From contig JAUZOA010000010.1 of assembly GCA_030706685.1 (NCBI GenBank), positions 1 through 64,000 of the forward strand: 64,000 bases of DNA, in the 5' to 3' direction. The stretch is from Bacteroidota bacterium. GTDB taxonomy: Bacteria; Bacteroidota; Bacteroidia; Chitinophagales; Chitinophagaceae. The notes under the pieces were generated by a model. The model was not told the origin of the DNA. It did not search any database and saw only the letters and a program-made list of their open reading frames with translations. Each line of letters starts with the position of its first letter. Within the stretch, counting starts at the first letter, position 1. A program made the translations under genes and the position numbers. Positions 1 to 6,891 of the stretch are shown one piece after another.

Positions 1-299
1 GGCTCTCTGTACCTTTTATTAACAGCATAGTCCAGCTGCTTATCAAAAATGTCCATTGCCTTTGCAATGAAATAATCTTTCTTGATCGGATATTTATTAT
101 TTATCGCCGTCACCAAATATTTGCTTAGAACATTGTCGACAATCGTTCCTCTCCATGCGCTTACAGTTAGCAGTTTGGACAAAAGCGTAACCTCACGTCT
201 GAAAGCATCATTTTTTACTCGGGTATCAGCTGCTACAGTCGAATAGAACCATTGCCTTCTACATTTCTTAAATTTTTTATATCCAGTTACAGAAATCAT
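1..299 (-). CDS. RecB-like PD-(D/E)XK nuclease, N-terminal part (cut by window edge)
   Basis: The frame is open from an ATG at 299 leftwards to the window edge and gives about 99 residues. Its ATG overlaps the TGA of the XRE gene (ATGA), so the two are translationally coupled. The start reads MISVTGYKKFKKCRRQWFY, followed by Arg/Glu-rich helices and a W-R-G motif. This resembles the N-terminal part of RecB/Cas4-like PD-(D/E)XK nucleases, where an aromatic/Cys segment is followed by an 'S-x-W-R-G-x-x-V-D' helix. The catalytic D/ExK residues would lie outside the window, so nuclease activity is inferred. A role in DNA repair or phage defence together with the nearby helicase is possible but unproven. 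Confidence 0.6.
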   Translation of the reverse strand, partial: MISVTGYKKFKKCRRQWFYSTVAADTRVKNDAFRREVTLLSKLLTVSAWRGTIVDNVLSKYLVTAINNKYPIKKDYFIAKAMDIFDKQLDYAVNKRYRE

Positions 300-643
300 T
301 TTTTTCTATTTCTAATAAATTTCAGGTAATTCAATAATTCAAGCTCTTCGTCATTGCTTATTGTGCCTACTCTGTAAGCAATTGATTTTTTCTCAGCCTC
401 CTCCTTCTTTTTTTCCTTATTTGGAATCGGATATCCTACCTTTTCCATCAAAAGCTCATAACTAACGCCATAAATCTCCGCCAACTTATAAAGTGTTAAA
501 GGCGACGGTTGTTTTACTTTGCCGGACTCGAGTTGGCTGAGATAGGCATTTGACACGTCTGCTGCTTTCTCGACATCACGCAATGTCATATTTTTTGCCT
601 CTCTAAGCGCTTTGAAATATTCACCATAATTTTCCATAATCAT
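296..643 (-). CDS. XRE-family helix-turn-helix regulator
   Basis: This 115-aa protein has a Cro/C1-type HTH at about residues 8-65 (FKALREAKNMTLRDVEKAA, then SNAYLSQLESG as recognition helix) and a charged Lys/Glu-rich tail. I place the start at ATG 643 (or 637, MENYGEYF). A longer TTG-initiated reading would begin inside the operator at 646-669 and is unlikely. The gene overlaps the downstream nuclease by 4 bp, so it probably autoregulates that two-gene operon through the palindromes at 646-698. The architecture is that of a control protein for a nuclease or defence module; the target function is inference. Confidence 0.85.
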   Translation of the reverse strand: MIMENYGEYFKALREAKNMTLRDVEKAADVSNAYLSQLESGKVKQPSPLTLYKLAEIYGVSYELLMEKVGYPIPNKEKKKEEAEKKSIAYRVGTISNDEELELLNYLKFIRNRKK

Positions 644-645
644 TA

Positions 646-698
646 TTTTGCTTGATATTGCAAGCAAAAATATAAAAAAATGCTTGCTATTGCAAGCA
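646..698 (-). promoter_or_regulatory. Two palindromic operators upstream of the XRE-nuclease operon
   Basis: Two near-identical inverted repeats lie just upstream of the XRE start. Site 2 (681-698) is perfect: TGCTTGC-TATT-GCAAGCA. Site 1 (646-669) is TTTTGCTTGA-TATT-GCAAGCAAAA with one mismatch. Both share the TATT centre, and the centres are 32 bp apart, about three helical turns. This is the expected arrangement for a dimeric Cro/C1-type repressor and fits autoregulation by the adjacent XRE protein. Binding is inferred. Confidence 0.75.
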
Positions 699-737
699 AA
701 AATTTACGACCTCTATATTAAGCTGATTTACAATAAT

Positions 738-2498
738 TTATCTTTTTGGCCTAACAAACCCTTCAATCATCTCTTGGGCCATCGCAAAATCTTTCTTCTT
801 CTTATTTAAAGCTGTGATTAGGTTTTTGGCAAACTTGAATTTCAGCTTTTGTAACACACTTTCTTTGGTCTTGAGATATTCCTCAGTTAAAGCAGGCAAT
901 AGTTTTTCATCAATATACTTCGCAAAATAATTTCTCGCTGCGATAATTCTGCCTTCCAATTTTTCAAAATTTCTCTCATTACCTTCAATCGAATAACTAT
1001 TGATTTCTTTATTGAACTTTTCAGCAAACTCATTTAACTCAGCGATCGCAGTCGATACTTGTGATATTAAATATAGATTCAATAATGGGCTTTTATTCTC
1101 ATTCAAAAAGTCGAGAACTGCATCCCATTTAAAATATTTTTGAAGTGTTTGAAGCAAAAAGTGAATCTCCTCCTTTGTGAGGTGATTAGATAATTCTACG
1201 TTTGATAACATTTTCAACGATTCATTCGAAATTGTTCTTTTCTGATTTAACAATTCTGCAGTTACAGGAGAATTGAGCATAAGACCTTCCTTTGATCTAA
1301 CTCGGCTCAAAGCCACGTAGGCCTGGCCCGGAGCAAATACATTCTCCAAGTCAACTACCACATTATCAAAGGTCAATCCTTGGCTTTTATGTATAGTGAT
1401 GGCCCAAGCTAGGCGAATTGGGAATTGTGTGAAACTGCCTTTAACAACTTCCACAACTTTTCCTGTATTGGCATCGAATTCATAGGAGATGTTTTGCCAG
1501 ACTTCCTTTTCAATTTCCAATAGGTAACCTTCTGTGTCAACAATAAAGATCTTTCCATTCTCGATTTTTTTTATGCGTCCAATCTTGCCGTTGAAATATC
1601 GTTTGTTTTTATCTTTATCATTTCTCAAGATCATGATCTGCGCCTCCACTTTCAACTTCATCATTTTTTCAGTTGGAAAAGAATGTTCATCAAAAATCCC
1701 AGCTATTTCTGCTTCAAAAACCCATTCGTCGCTGCTTAATTTGTCTAGAGCTGATGAATTTATAGTATTTACAAGATTATTATGAGTACTTAGAACTATT
1801 GACCTCTCACTATACATGGCGCCTGAAACCTGACGCTTATTTAGTTCATCAATCTGACCAGGTGAACATGAACCGGTTCGTATGCTATTTAATAAAGAAA
1901 TGAAGCTTTTATCATTCTGCCGATATACTATTTGCAATTCGATAACTATGGGTGGTGCTTCTTTGCATACATTTGAATAGTTAAAGAATAATCCCTTGTA
2001 AAACTTATTAAGTTGCTTTAATTCTGCATCTGATGCAATGGGCGAAAGCTGGTAAAGATCCCCAATATATAAGACCTGCAAACCGCCAAACGGCTCCAAA
2101 ACATTCTTCCGAACTTTACGTAAAACATAATCAATAAGATCAAGTGTATCTGCCCTTAACATCGAAACCTCATCAATAACTAATAATTCAAGATTCTGCA
2201 ATAAGTTTCGCTTGGCTGCATTCAGTGGTATTTGTTTGGTGGTATCTCCGGGATTAAAAACAGTAATTGGTAAACTGAAAAATGAATGTATTGTTTCTCC
2301 ATTTGCGTTAATGGCTGCAATACCAGTAGGGGCAACTACTGCCATTTTTTTGGCACTTTTCCTTCTCAGGTCATTTAAGAATGATGTTTTCCCGGTTCCT
2401 GCTTTTCCAGTTAAGAATACATGCTGATTAGTTTTATTAATAAAGGATAGCGCTAGCTCAATTTCCCTATTGTTAATTATGTTATCCTGATTTGACAT
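738..2498 (-). CDS. PIF1-like superfamily 1 DNA helicase
   Basis: This 586-aa protein is an ATP-dependent helicase. Walker A is GKAGTGKT at 31-38, followed by APTGIAA. Walker B is VIDEVSM at about 107-113, and a GDxxQLxP-type motif (YIGDLYQLSP) follows. The C-terminal half holds the RecD/PIF1 signature (AITIHKSQGLTFDNVVVDL, then AYVALSRV). A lysine-rich, probably helical tail of about 150 residues follows. PIF1-family enzymes unwind 5'-3' and resolve stalled forks. It ends 95 bp before the XRE start, with the operators between, so the two units are probably transcribed separately. The DNA looks more AT-rich than the core genes further right, consistent with accessory DNA. Confidence 0.88.
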   Translation of the reverse strand: MSNQDNIINNREIELALSFINKTNQHVFLTGKAGTGKTSFLNDLRRKSAKKMAVVAPTGIAAINANGETIHSFFSLPITVFNPGDTTKQIPLNAAKRNLLQNLELLVIDEVSMLRADTLDLIDYVLRKVRKNVLEPFGGLQVLYIGDLYQLSPIASDAELKQLNKFYKGLFFNYSNVCKEAPPIVIELQIVYRQNDKSFISLLNSIRTGSCSPGQIDELNKRQVSGAMYSERSIVLSTHNNLVNTINSSALDKLSSDEWVFEAEIAGIFDEHSFPTEKMMKLKVEAQIMILRNDKDKNKRYFNGKIGRIKKIENGKIFIVDTEGYLLEIEKEVWQNISYEFDANTGKVVEVVKGSFTQFPIRLAWAITIHKSQGLTFDNVVVDLENVFAPGQAYVALSRVRSKEGLMLNSPVTAELLNQKRTISNESLKMLSNVELSNHLTKEEIHFLLQTLQKYFKWDAVLDFLNENKSPLLNLYLISQVSTAIAELNEFAEKFNKEINSYSIEGNERNFEKLEGRIIAARNYFAKYIDEKLLPALTEEYLKTKESVLQKLKFKFAKNLITALNKKKKDFAMAQEMIEGFVRPKR

Positions 2499-2863
2499 AC
2501 GAACATTACAATTCTTGTGGGTAATTGAATGAGGTTGAAAGAGGTTTAATCTTTTGTGGGTGATACCAAATTCACCGATATAAAAGACAATCTTTTTTAT
2601 CAGTTCCTCAAAATCTCCATTTCTATCTAGCTATTTGAAATAACCCTACAAATTTACAAGATGAGAGATACCGTTACCTTAAATGTGTCAAGCTATGCGA
2701 AAGTCATAGATAAAAGTGAAAAGAAGTAGGTACCTTTGTATGGTAATCGTAAGCTGTGTAAAGCAGTGTAAGAAAATGGCAGTTCTTTAAAGTTAATCGA
2801 GTAAAAGATCGAGTAAAAATATAAGTATTTGCTTTTCAATAAATTAAGAGGCCGACAGCGATG
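2499..2863. other. Intergenic region without a clear gene
   Basis: No convincing gene is visible between the helicase start and the tRNA-like fragment at 2864. It contains a tandem 12-bp direct repeat (ATCGAGTAAAAG followed by ATCGAGTAAAAA) near 2798-2821. A 22-codon ORF at 2660-2728 is too short and unsupported to call. Confidence 0.5.
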
Positions 2864-2906
2864 CCGTCCGGTCCGCAGAAACTCTGGAGATTTTCAGAGT
2901 TTTTTG
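2864..2906 (+). terminator. tRNA 3'-end-like fragment followed by an intrinsic terminator
   Basis: The sequence CCGTCCGGTCCGCAG at 2864-2878 resembles the T-arm and acceptor 3' end found again at 3249-3262. It is followed at once by a hairpin, AAACTCTG/CAGAGTTT (2879-2902), and a T run. That is the usual tail of a tRNA transcript, but no tRNA body precedes it, so it appears to be a leftover of a tRNA gene end. Confidence 0.6.
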
Positions 2907-2911
2907 CATTT

Positions 2912-3190
2912 ATGGCCTATTATGTTTACATCATTCAAAGCCAGGTAGATGATTCCTATTATAAAGGATATTCTGAGCATCCTTTACTACGGCTTATTCA
3001 ACATAATAATAAAGAATGCAACTACACTTCACATAAAACGCCCTGGAACCTGGTGTATGTCGAGGAAATGGAATCCAAAACGGCTGCACTTGCCAGAGAG
3101 AAGAATCTTAAGAAAGCAACAATTGATAGAATAAAAGCTTTATTGAGCCATCCTAAAAATATCGTTCATCGGTTTATTGAAGACAGGTAG
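2912..3190 (+). CDS. GIY-YIG domain nuclease (small, single domain)
   Basis: From ATG 2912 the product is 92 aa. It begins MAYYVYIIQSQVDDSYYKGYS, which is the GIY-YIG core in its common YxYxIQS...YYxGYS form, and contains the usual LIQHN and E-K-N-L-K motifs. A longer reading from 2861 would run through the tRNA-like fragment and terminator and is rejected. Single-domain GIY-YIG proteins of this size are common in Bacteroidota and of uncertain function. The stop codon TAG lies inside the tRNA D-arm-like sequence that follows, so both gene boundaries touch tRNA pieces. Confidence 0.85.
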   Translation: MAYYVYIIQSQVDDSYYKGYSEHPLLRLIQHNNKECNYTSHKTPWNLVYVEEMESKTAALAREKNLKKATIDRIKALLSHPKNIVHRFIEDR

Positions 3191-3262
3191 TTCAGTTGGT
3201 TAGAATGCCGTCCTGTCATCCCTACAGTATTGTGGGGACGGGTTCGAGTCCCGTCCGCAGAC
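3186..3262 (+). pseudogene. Degenerate tRNA-Asp-like sequence
   Basis: The segment has a tRNA-Asp-like D-arm region (GGTAGTTCAGTTGGTTAGAAT), an anticodon loop reading CTGTCAT (GTC, Asp) and a perfect T-arm (ACGGG-TTCGAGT-CCCGT). It is probably not functional. The 5' acceptor strand does not pair with the 3' CCGCAGA strand, and about 18 nt rather than 10 separate the anticodon loop from the T-stem, including a small CCC/GGG hairpin. Its 5' end is shared with the stop codon of the GIY-YIG gene. Confidence 0.65.
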
Positions 3263-3271
3263 TAATTTTAG

Positions 3272-3310
3272 AAGCCTCTAATGTTCTACACTTTAGAGGC
3301 TTTTGTTTTT
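3272..3310 (+). terminator. Intrinsic terminator after the tRNA-like sequence
   Basis: A perfect 10-bp stem, AAGCCTCTAA (3272-3281) pairing with TTAGAGGCTT (3293-3302), is followed by a T-rich run. Confidence 0.85.
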
Positions 3311-3415
3311 TGTATCCAAACAGGTGTCTCCTCTTGCAGGCAATAGTTCATCATTCAAAACCCTGATTTGCCGGTTCTCATTTTAGACGCAAGAAAACAA
3401 GCCAGAACAGTTTTA

Positions 3416-3826
3416 TTAAACTGTTACTCCTTCAGTTGTTACTCCATCAAACTCCTCTGCATGAGCTACAGCATCTGCTTTTGTAGATCTTACGATACCA
3501 TCTTTGTGATGAGCAGGAGAATAAATAGTGTACATTTTCAGTGCAGCGTCCTTGCTGATATTAATAACGTTATGTTTTGCACCTGCGGGGATCACAATGG
3601 CATCTCCATCCTTCAATTCATATTCAGTGCGATCTATAATACATTTCCCATGTCCTGACTCAATACGGAAGAACTGGTCATTGTCATGATGGATTTCTTC
3701 CCCAATTTCCTCTTTCGGTTTAAGACTCATAAGCACCAATTGGCTATGGCTGGAAGTGTATAAAACTTTCCGGAAATTATCATTTCCTGTTGCTGCTTTT
3801 TCGATGTTAATTTTAAATCCTTTCAT
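3416..3826 (-). CDS. Cupin-domain protein
   Basis: This 136-aa single-domain cupin has motif 1 at about 42-62 (EEIHHDNDQFFRIESGHG), with metal-ligand candidates H46, H47 and Q51/E56. Motif 2 is at 73-90 (DGDAIVIPAGAKHNV), with H85 as the last ligand. No partner domain or signal peptide is present, so it is cytosolic. Small cupins of this kind bind a divalent metal and act as isomerases, dioxygenases or regulators; the substrate cannot be read here. It is a monocistronic gene convergent with the tRNA-like region. Confidence 0.85.
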   Translation of the reverse strand: MKGFKINIEKAATGNDNFRKVLYTSSHSQLVLMSLKPKEEIGEEIHHDNDQFFRIESGHGKCIIDRTEYELKDGDAIVIPAGAKHNVINISKDAALKMYTIYSPAHHKDGIVRSTKADAVAHAEEFDGVTTEGVTV

Positions 3827-4044
3827 ATTCCAATAATTTTAAGTTTAAATAAATCAGTTTAGAAATTTGAACCTTGCCCCCCGGTTATCTCTCGTAACGG
3901 GCATAATGGCCAGAACGATACGAAAGGGATGACTCATTCTATTCCTACCCCGAGATTTCATTTCCTACCCCGAGATTTTATTGTCCAATTTAGTCCGGAT
4001 AAGAATGGATTTTCAATGATCTCCATCAGGAAAGTCGCTGACTC
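3827..4044. other. Intergenic region with a 20-bp direct repeat
   Basis: TTCCTACCCCGAGATTT occurs twice in tandem, at 3942-3958 and 3962-3978 (20-bp period). No gene was seen in the stretch between the cupin start and the MITE-like element. Confidence 0.6.
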
Positions 4045-4203
4045 TGCCAATAGGTAATGGGTCAGTTTGAAATATGTCCACTGAGAACCGCAGAGATAAA
4101 GAGTGCCACAGAGAGACTATCATGAATCCTCTGAGATTCTCTGTTTCTCGGCGGTCCTCTGTGGCCCACATAAATATTGAAACTGACCCACTACCTGCCA
4201 ATG
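4045..4203. mobile_element. MITE-like palindromic element, family A (copy 1)
   Basis: A 143-bp element (4053-4195) has terminal inverted repeats GGTAATGGGTCAGTTT / GGTAGTGGGTCAGTTT (one mismatch). It is flanked by TGCCAATA and TGCCAATG, an 8-bp target duplication with 7 matches. The interior is a long imperfect palindrome of CCACAGAG/CTCTGTGG stutters centred near 4120. It has no coding capacity, so it would depend on a transposase encoded elsewhere. Confidence 0.7.
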
Positions 4204-4301
4204 AATTCTATTGGCGATTAATATACTTGCTATCAACGTTGAAGGGGGTGAATGACCGCTTGAAATGGCTGATGGCGACCTCATAATTACCAGGTGGTCT
4301 T

Positions 4302-4360
4302 ACGTCCGGTCCCCAGGTCAATTTTAAAACCTCTAATGAACTGTCTTCCGGGGGCTTTTT
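4302..4360 (+). other. Second tRNA-tail/terminator remnant
   Basis: The stretch ACGTCCGGTCCCCAG, then AATTTTAAAACCTCTAATG, and a T-rich end parallels the T-arm end plus terminator at 3249-3306 (CCCGTCCGCAG, AATTTTAGAAGCCTCTAATG). The hairpin is broken. It reads as a decayed duplicate of the tRNA tail and suggests repeated insertion or deletion at a former tRNA locus. Confidence 0.4.
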
Positions 4361-4380
4361 TATTTTTTGGTGTCTTGTAA

Positions 4381-6189
4381 TTATTTATCGTCAATCCCGT
4401 ATTGATAATTTAAAAAATCCAGTTCTATCCCCGCATTAGTCAGTGCTTTGACAAACTGATTCCTGCGGGTGGCGGCTATACCGGGCAACGGGCGATAATA
4501 CCTGATACCATCCCTTAAATTCTGATAAAAGGAGATATAGTATTTTTTTCTTTTTGAAAATTGACCAGCAAGCATGTCTGCTTCCAACTGCTCTTTGAGA
4601 TAATCAATATATAAATGCAGTTCAGCAATAAACATATGAGGTCTGTCAGAATTGGTAACAATATTCGTTCTCCCGTAAATATGATCGGTCATCGTTTGCA
4701 GCGAAACTACCCTGGAAAAATTAACAATATTCGGCCCCGGGCAAATAGTTACGGCACTAAGTGTTTTTATAAAAGTTTGTTTATAGTTAATTGCAGCGGC
4801 ATTACTCAGACCTACACATAAACATTCTTTGTCCAATACAGCATTTACCTGGTTGTTATATTCTTGCTCAGGCAAATTAAGCGATCGTAACTGCGCGATT
4901 TTTAATTTTTGATATTGGTGAGAAGCTGTACAAATCGGCTCTTTGGTGAATTCTGTATTGGAACCGAGGTGCTTTTCAGTACAAGGACTGCCGGGTTTCC
5001 CATTCCTGCGTCTTAGTAATTTTTCATTTTCAGCGCTGGTCCCTTTCAGGTAATGAAACCGGACATTCAATGGGGAATTGTGGCTCAGCACCATATCTTT
5101 TTCTTTTGCCGCGCACAATAGTTTCATAGTGGCTTCATCAACAGTAGTAGCCTCCGGTACAAGTAAAAAAGGTGTTCCCCATCCCGTACTTTCTATCTGG
5201 TAATGCCTGTGTAAAAATTCATCTTCTTCATGGGTACCAATACCTCCCTGTACAGAAAATATTATTTTAGGCGGGTAAATAAGCTGGGTGTTATTTTTTC
5301 TCTTTAGAGCAGCATTGTAGATTTCAAAAAGTATATCTGTAAGTTCCTGCCTGTTGGATTTGAATTCTTCCAGGAGAGGACCCATCAAATAGCCATCCGT
5401 TGCAAAAGCATGGCCCCCGCAATTCAAGCCGGATTCAATCCTGAACTCACTAACCCAGATAGCTTTCTTTGCCAGGTATTTTCCCTGGATTAATGCAGAA
5501 CGGTAATCGCTGACTTTTATGATTATTTTTTTTGTGAACTTTCCATCTTCATTTACATCAAACTCCCTGCAATTTTCAAGGTAATTATAGACCCTGGGAT
5601 TCATGCCCGCAGAAAAAACTACCGAAGAATTTTCCAGGGTACTTTTTGCATATCCTCTCAATGCAGCTACCGCATCAGAACCGTTTTCCAGTAATTCGCC
5701 GGTCTTATTATAGTTGTTCCGGTCTATTTTGGTCATAATATTTACGTCAATGCTGCCCGCGATTATTTGTGTCCGTAAATAAGTTTCTATCCTTTTCTTT
5801 TCCAATTCGCTGGTCATCTTCACCATTTTCCGGTAGCATTGTTTTAGCAGGCTATCATCGGGCAGCATCTCAAAATACTTTACTATTTCAGAACCCGCTT
5901 CAAAAGCAGCGTTCCTGAGTTTTTCAACCTGTGCTTGCACAATTGTATTGACAAGATCCAGGTAATCGGTAATCCTTTTGGCCCGGTAATCCTCTTCATG
6001 AGTGGAGATAGGATAATACTCTTTGTTGATAGCCGGGTAATAATGTTTTCTCATCATTTCTATTAACCTGTCTTCGACAATTGAAATAACGGATGAGATA
6101 CCAAAGCGGGCGACTTTTACCGGGCTATCTATGGTATAAGCCAAACCCATTACCGGGATATGGAATTTGTGTGGTGAAGAATAATGCAT
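4381..6189 (-). CDS. Uncharacterised 602-aa protein, possible TIM-barrel enzyme
   Basis: I do not recognise a named family with certainty. The N-terminus (IPVMGLAYTIDSPVKVARFGISSVISI) and the middle (LNCGGHAFATDGYLMGPLLEEF; IIFSVQGGIGTHEEDEFLHRHY; WGTPFLLVPEATTVDEAT) are reminiscent of FMN-dependent nitronate monooxygenase-like TIM barrels, with glycine-rich turns where phosphate would bind. The last third is cysteine-rich (SPCTEKH, EPICTASH, ECLCVGL, TICPGPN) and could bind a metal or Fe-S cluster. There is no signal peptide or membrane segment. It is divergent from the QueD-like/Rrf2 pair and shares their control region, which suggests a joint redox- or NO-responsive pathway. Function is unknown. 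Confidence 0.8.
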   Translation of the reverse strand: MHYSSPHKFHIPVMGLAYTIDSPVKVARFGISSVISIVEDRLIEMMRKHYYPAINKEYYPISTHEEDYRAKRITDYLDLVNTIVQAQVEKLRNAAFEAGSEIVKYFEMLPDDSLLKQCYRKMVKMTSELEKKRIETYLRTQIIAGSIDVNIMTKIDRNNYNKTGELLENGSDAVAALRGYAKSTLENSSVVFSAGMNPRVYNYLENCREFDVNEDGKFTKKIIIKVSDYRSALIQGKYLAKKAIWVSEFRIESGLNCGGHAFATDGYLMGPLLEEFKSNRQELTDILFEIYNAALKRKNNTQLIYPPKIIFSVQGGIGTHEEDEFLHRHYQIESTGWGTPFLLVPEATTVDEATMKLLCAAKEKDMVLSHNSPLNVRFHYLKGTSAENEKLLRRRNGKPGSPCTEKHLGSNTEFTKEPICTASHQYQKLKIAQLRSLNLPEQEYNNQVNAVLDKECLCVGLSNAAAINYKQTFIKTLSAVTICPGPNIVNFSRVVSLQTMTDHIYGRTNIVTNSDRPHMFIAELHLYIDYLKEQLEADMLAGQFSKRKKYYISFYQNLRDGIRYYRPLPGIAATRRNQFVKALTNAGIELDFLNYQYGIDDK

Positions 6190-6300
6190 GAAATCTTTTT
6201 AATATTAGAAAACCTGTGGAATGGGCTCAAAAAAAAGGAACACGGCAGGCAATTAACGGGATGCAGTCAATATCGACTTTAAATCCTTTCCGGGCAATTA

Positions 6301-6340
6301 TTGGCAAATATAACAATTAAGGATAGATTTGTCCTGAATT
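6301..6340 (+). promoter_or_regulatory. Bacteroidota promoter embedded in a palindromic operator (QueD-like/rrf2 operon)
   Basis: A -33 TTG (6301-6303) and a -7 TAGATTTG (6324-6331) are 20 bp apart and match the Bacteroidota consensus TAnnTTTG. The -7 box is exactly the 8-nt spacer of an inverted repeat AATTAAGGA / TCCTGAATT (6315-6340, 8 of 9 paired). A repressor bound there would cover the promoter. The Rrf2 protein encoded downstream is the obvious candidate. On the other strand TATATTTG at 6303-6310 could serve the divergent 602-aa gene. Confidence 0.7.
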
Positions 6341-6404
6341 ATTTAATAATCATCCTTTTGCCAAAAACGGAACAAATGCTTTGTTCCCTCATCTGACCTT
6401 AATT

Positions 6405-6848
6405 ATGTTACAACTCACAAAAATCTTTCATTTTGAGATGGCTCATGCCATTCATGGTTATTCCGGGGCTTGCAAGGATATACATGGCCATTCTTATGAA
6501 TTGCATGTAACAGTATCCTTAACTGAAGAATCGAAGGGGTATATTCCTCCTCCAGGCTTTATTTTTGATTTCAAGGAATTAAAAAGAGTGACGACAGAAA
6601 GTGTAATTAAACGGTTGGATCATAAACTCGTTCTGTCAAATGACTACCTGGCCAAACACCCTGGTATTGTCCGGCAAGAGAACCTGGTAAACTGGGAAGC
6701 TGAACCAACAGCAGAGAACCTGCTTATTTATATGCAACATACAATAGCAGAAGAATTGCCACCCTTCATTAAACTTGCCGGGTTAAAGTTATACGAGACA
6801 GCAGATTCCTACGCAAGTTGGATAGATACAGCTCCGGGCAAAGAATAA
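6405..6848 (+). CDS. 6-carboxytetrahydropterin synthase / PTPS-like protein (QueD family)
   Basis: From ATG 6405 this 147-aa protein has the complete PTPS/QueD signature. It shows F-x-x-A-H-A-x-H with C-K-D-I-H-G-H-S-Y (three zinc histidines and the catalytic cysteine), L-D-H-K-L-V-L, P-T-A-E-N-L and the late L-Y-E-T strand. Upstream TTG starts would shorten the leader and are less likely. The family converts dihydroneopterin triphosphate to a carboxy- or pyruvoyl-tetrahydropterin, in queuosine or biopterin synthesis. No queC/queE/queF lies nearby and it is followed 43 bp later by an Rrf2 regulator, so the gene may serve another pterin-dependent process. Confidence 0.88.
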   Translation: MLQLTKIFHFEMAHAIHGYSGACKDIHGHSYELHVTVSLTEESKGYIPPPGFIFDFKELKRVTTESVIKRLDHKLVLSNDYLAKHPGIVRQENLVNWEAEPTAENLLIYMQHTIAEELPPFIKLAGLKLYETADSYASWIDTAPGKE

Positions 6849-6891
6849 GTTTGCTGAAAGAATATATAATTTACTTTTCAAAATTACTTTA

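Noticed and set aside
2660-2728. A 22-codon ORF upstream of the GIY-YIG gene
   Set aside because: Too short, with no hydrophobic or conserved pattern and no clear promoter.
3186-3262. A functional tRNA-Asp gene
   Set aside because: The acceptor strands do not pair and the anticodon-to-T-stem spacing is too long; I list it as a degenerate sequence.
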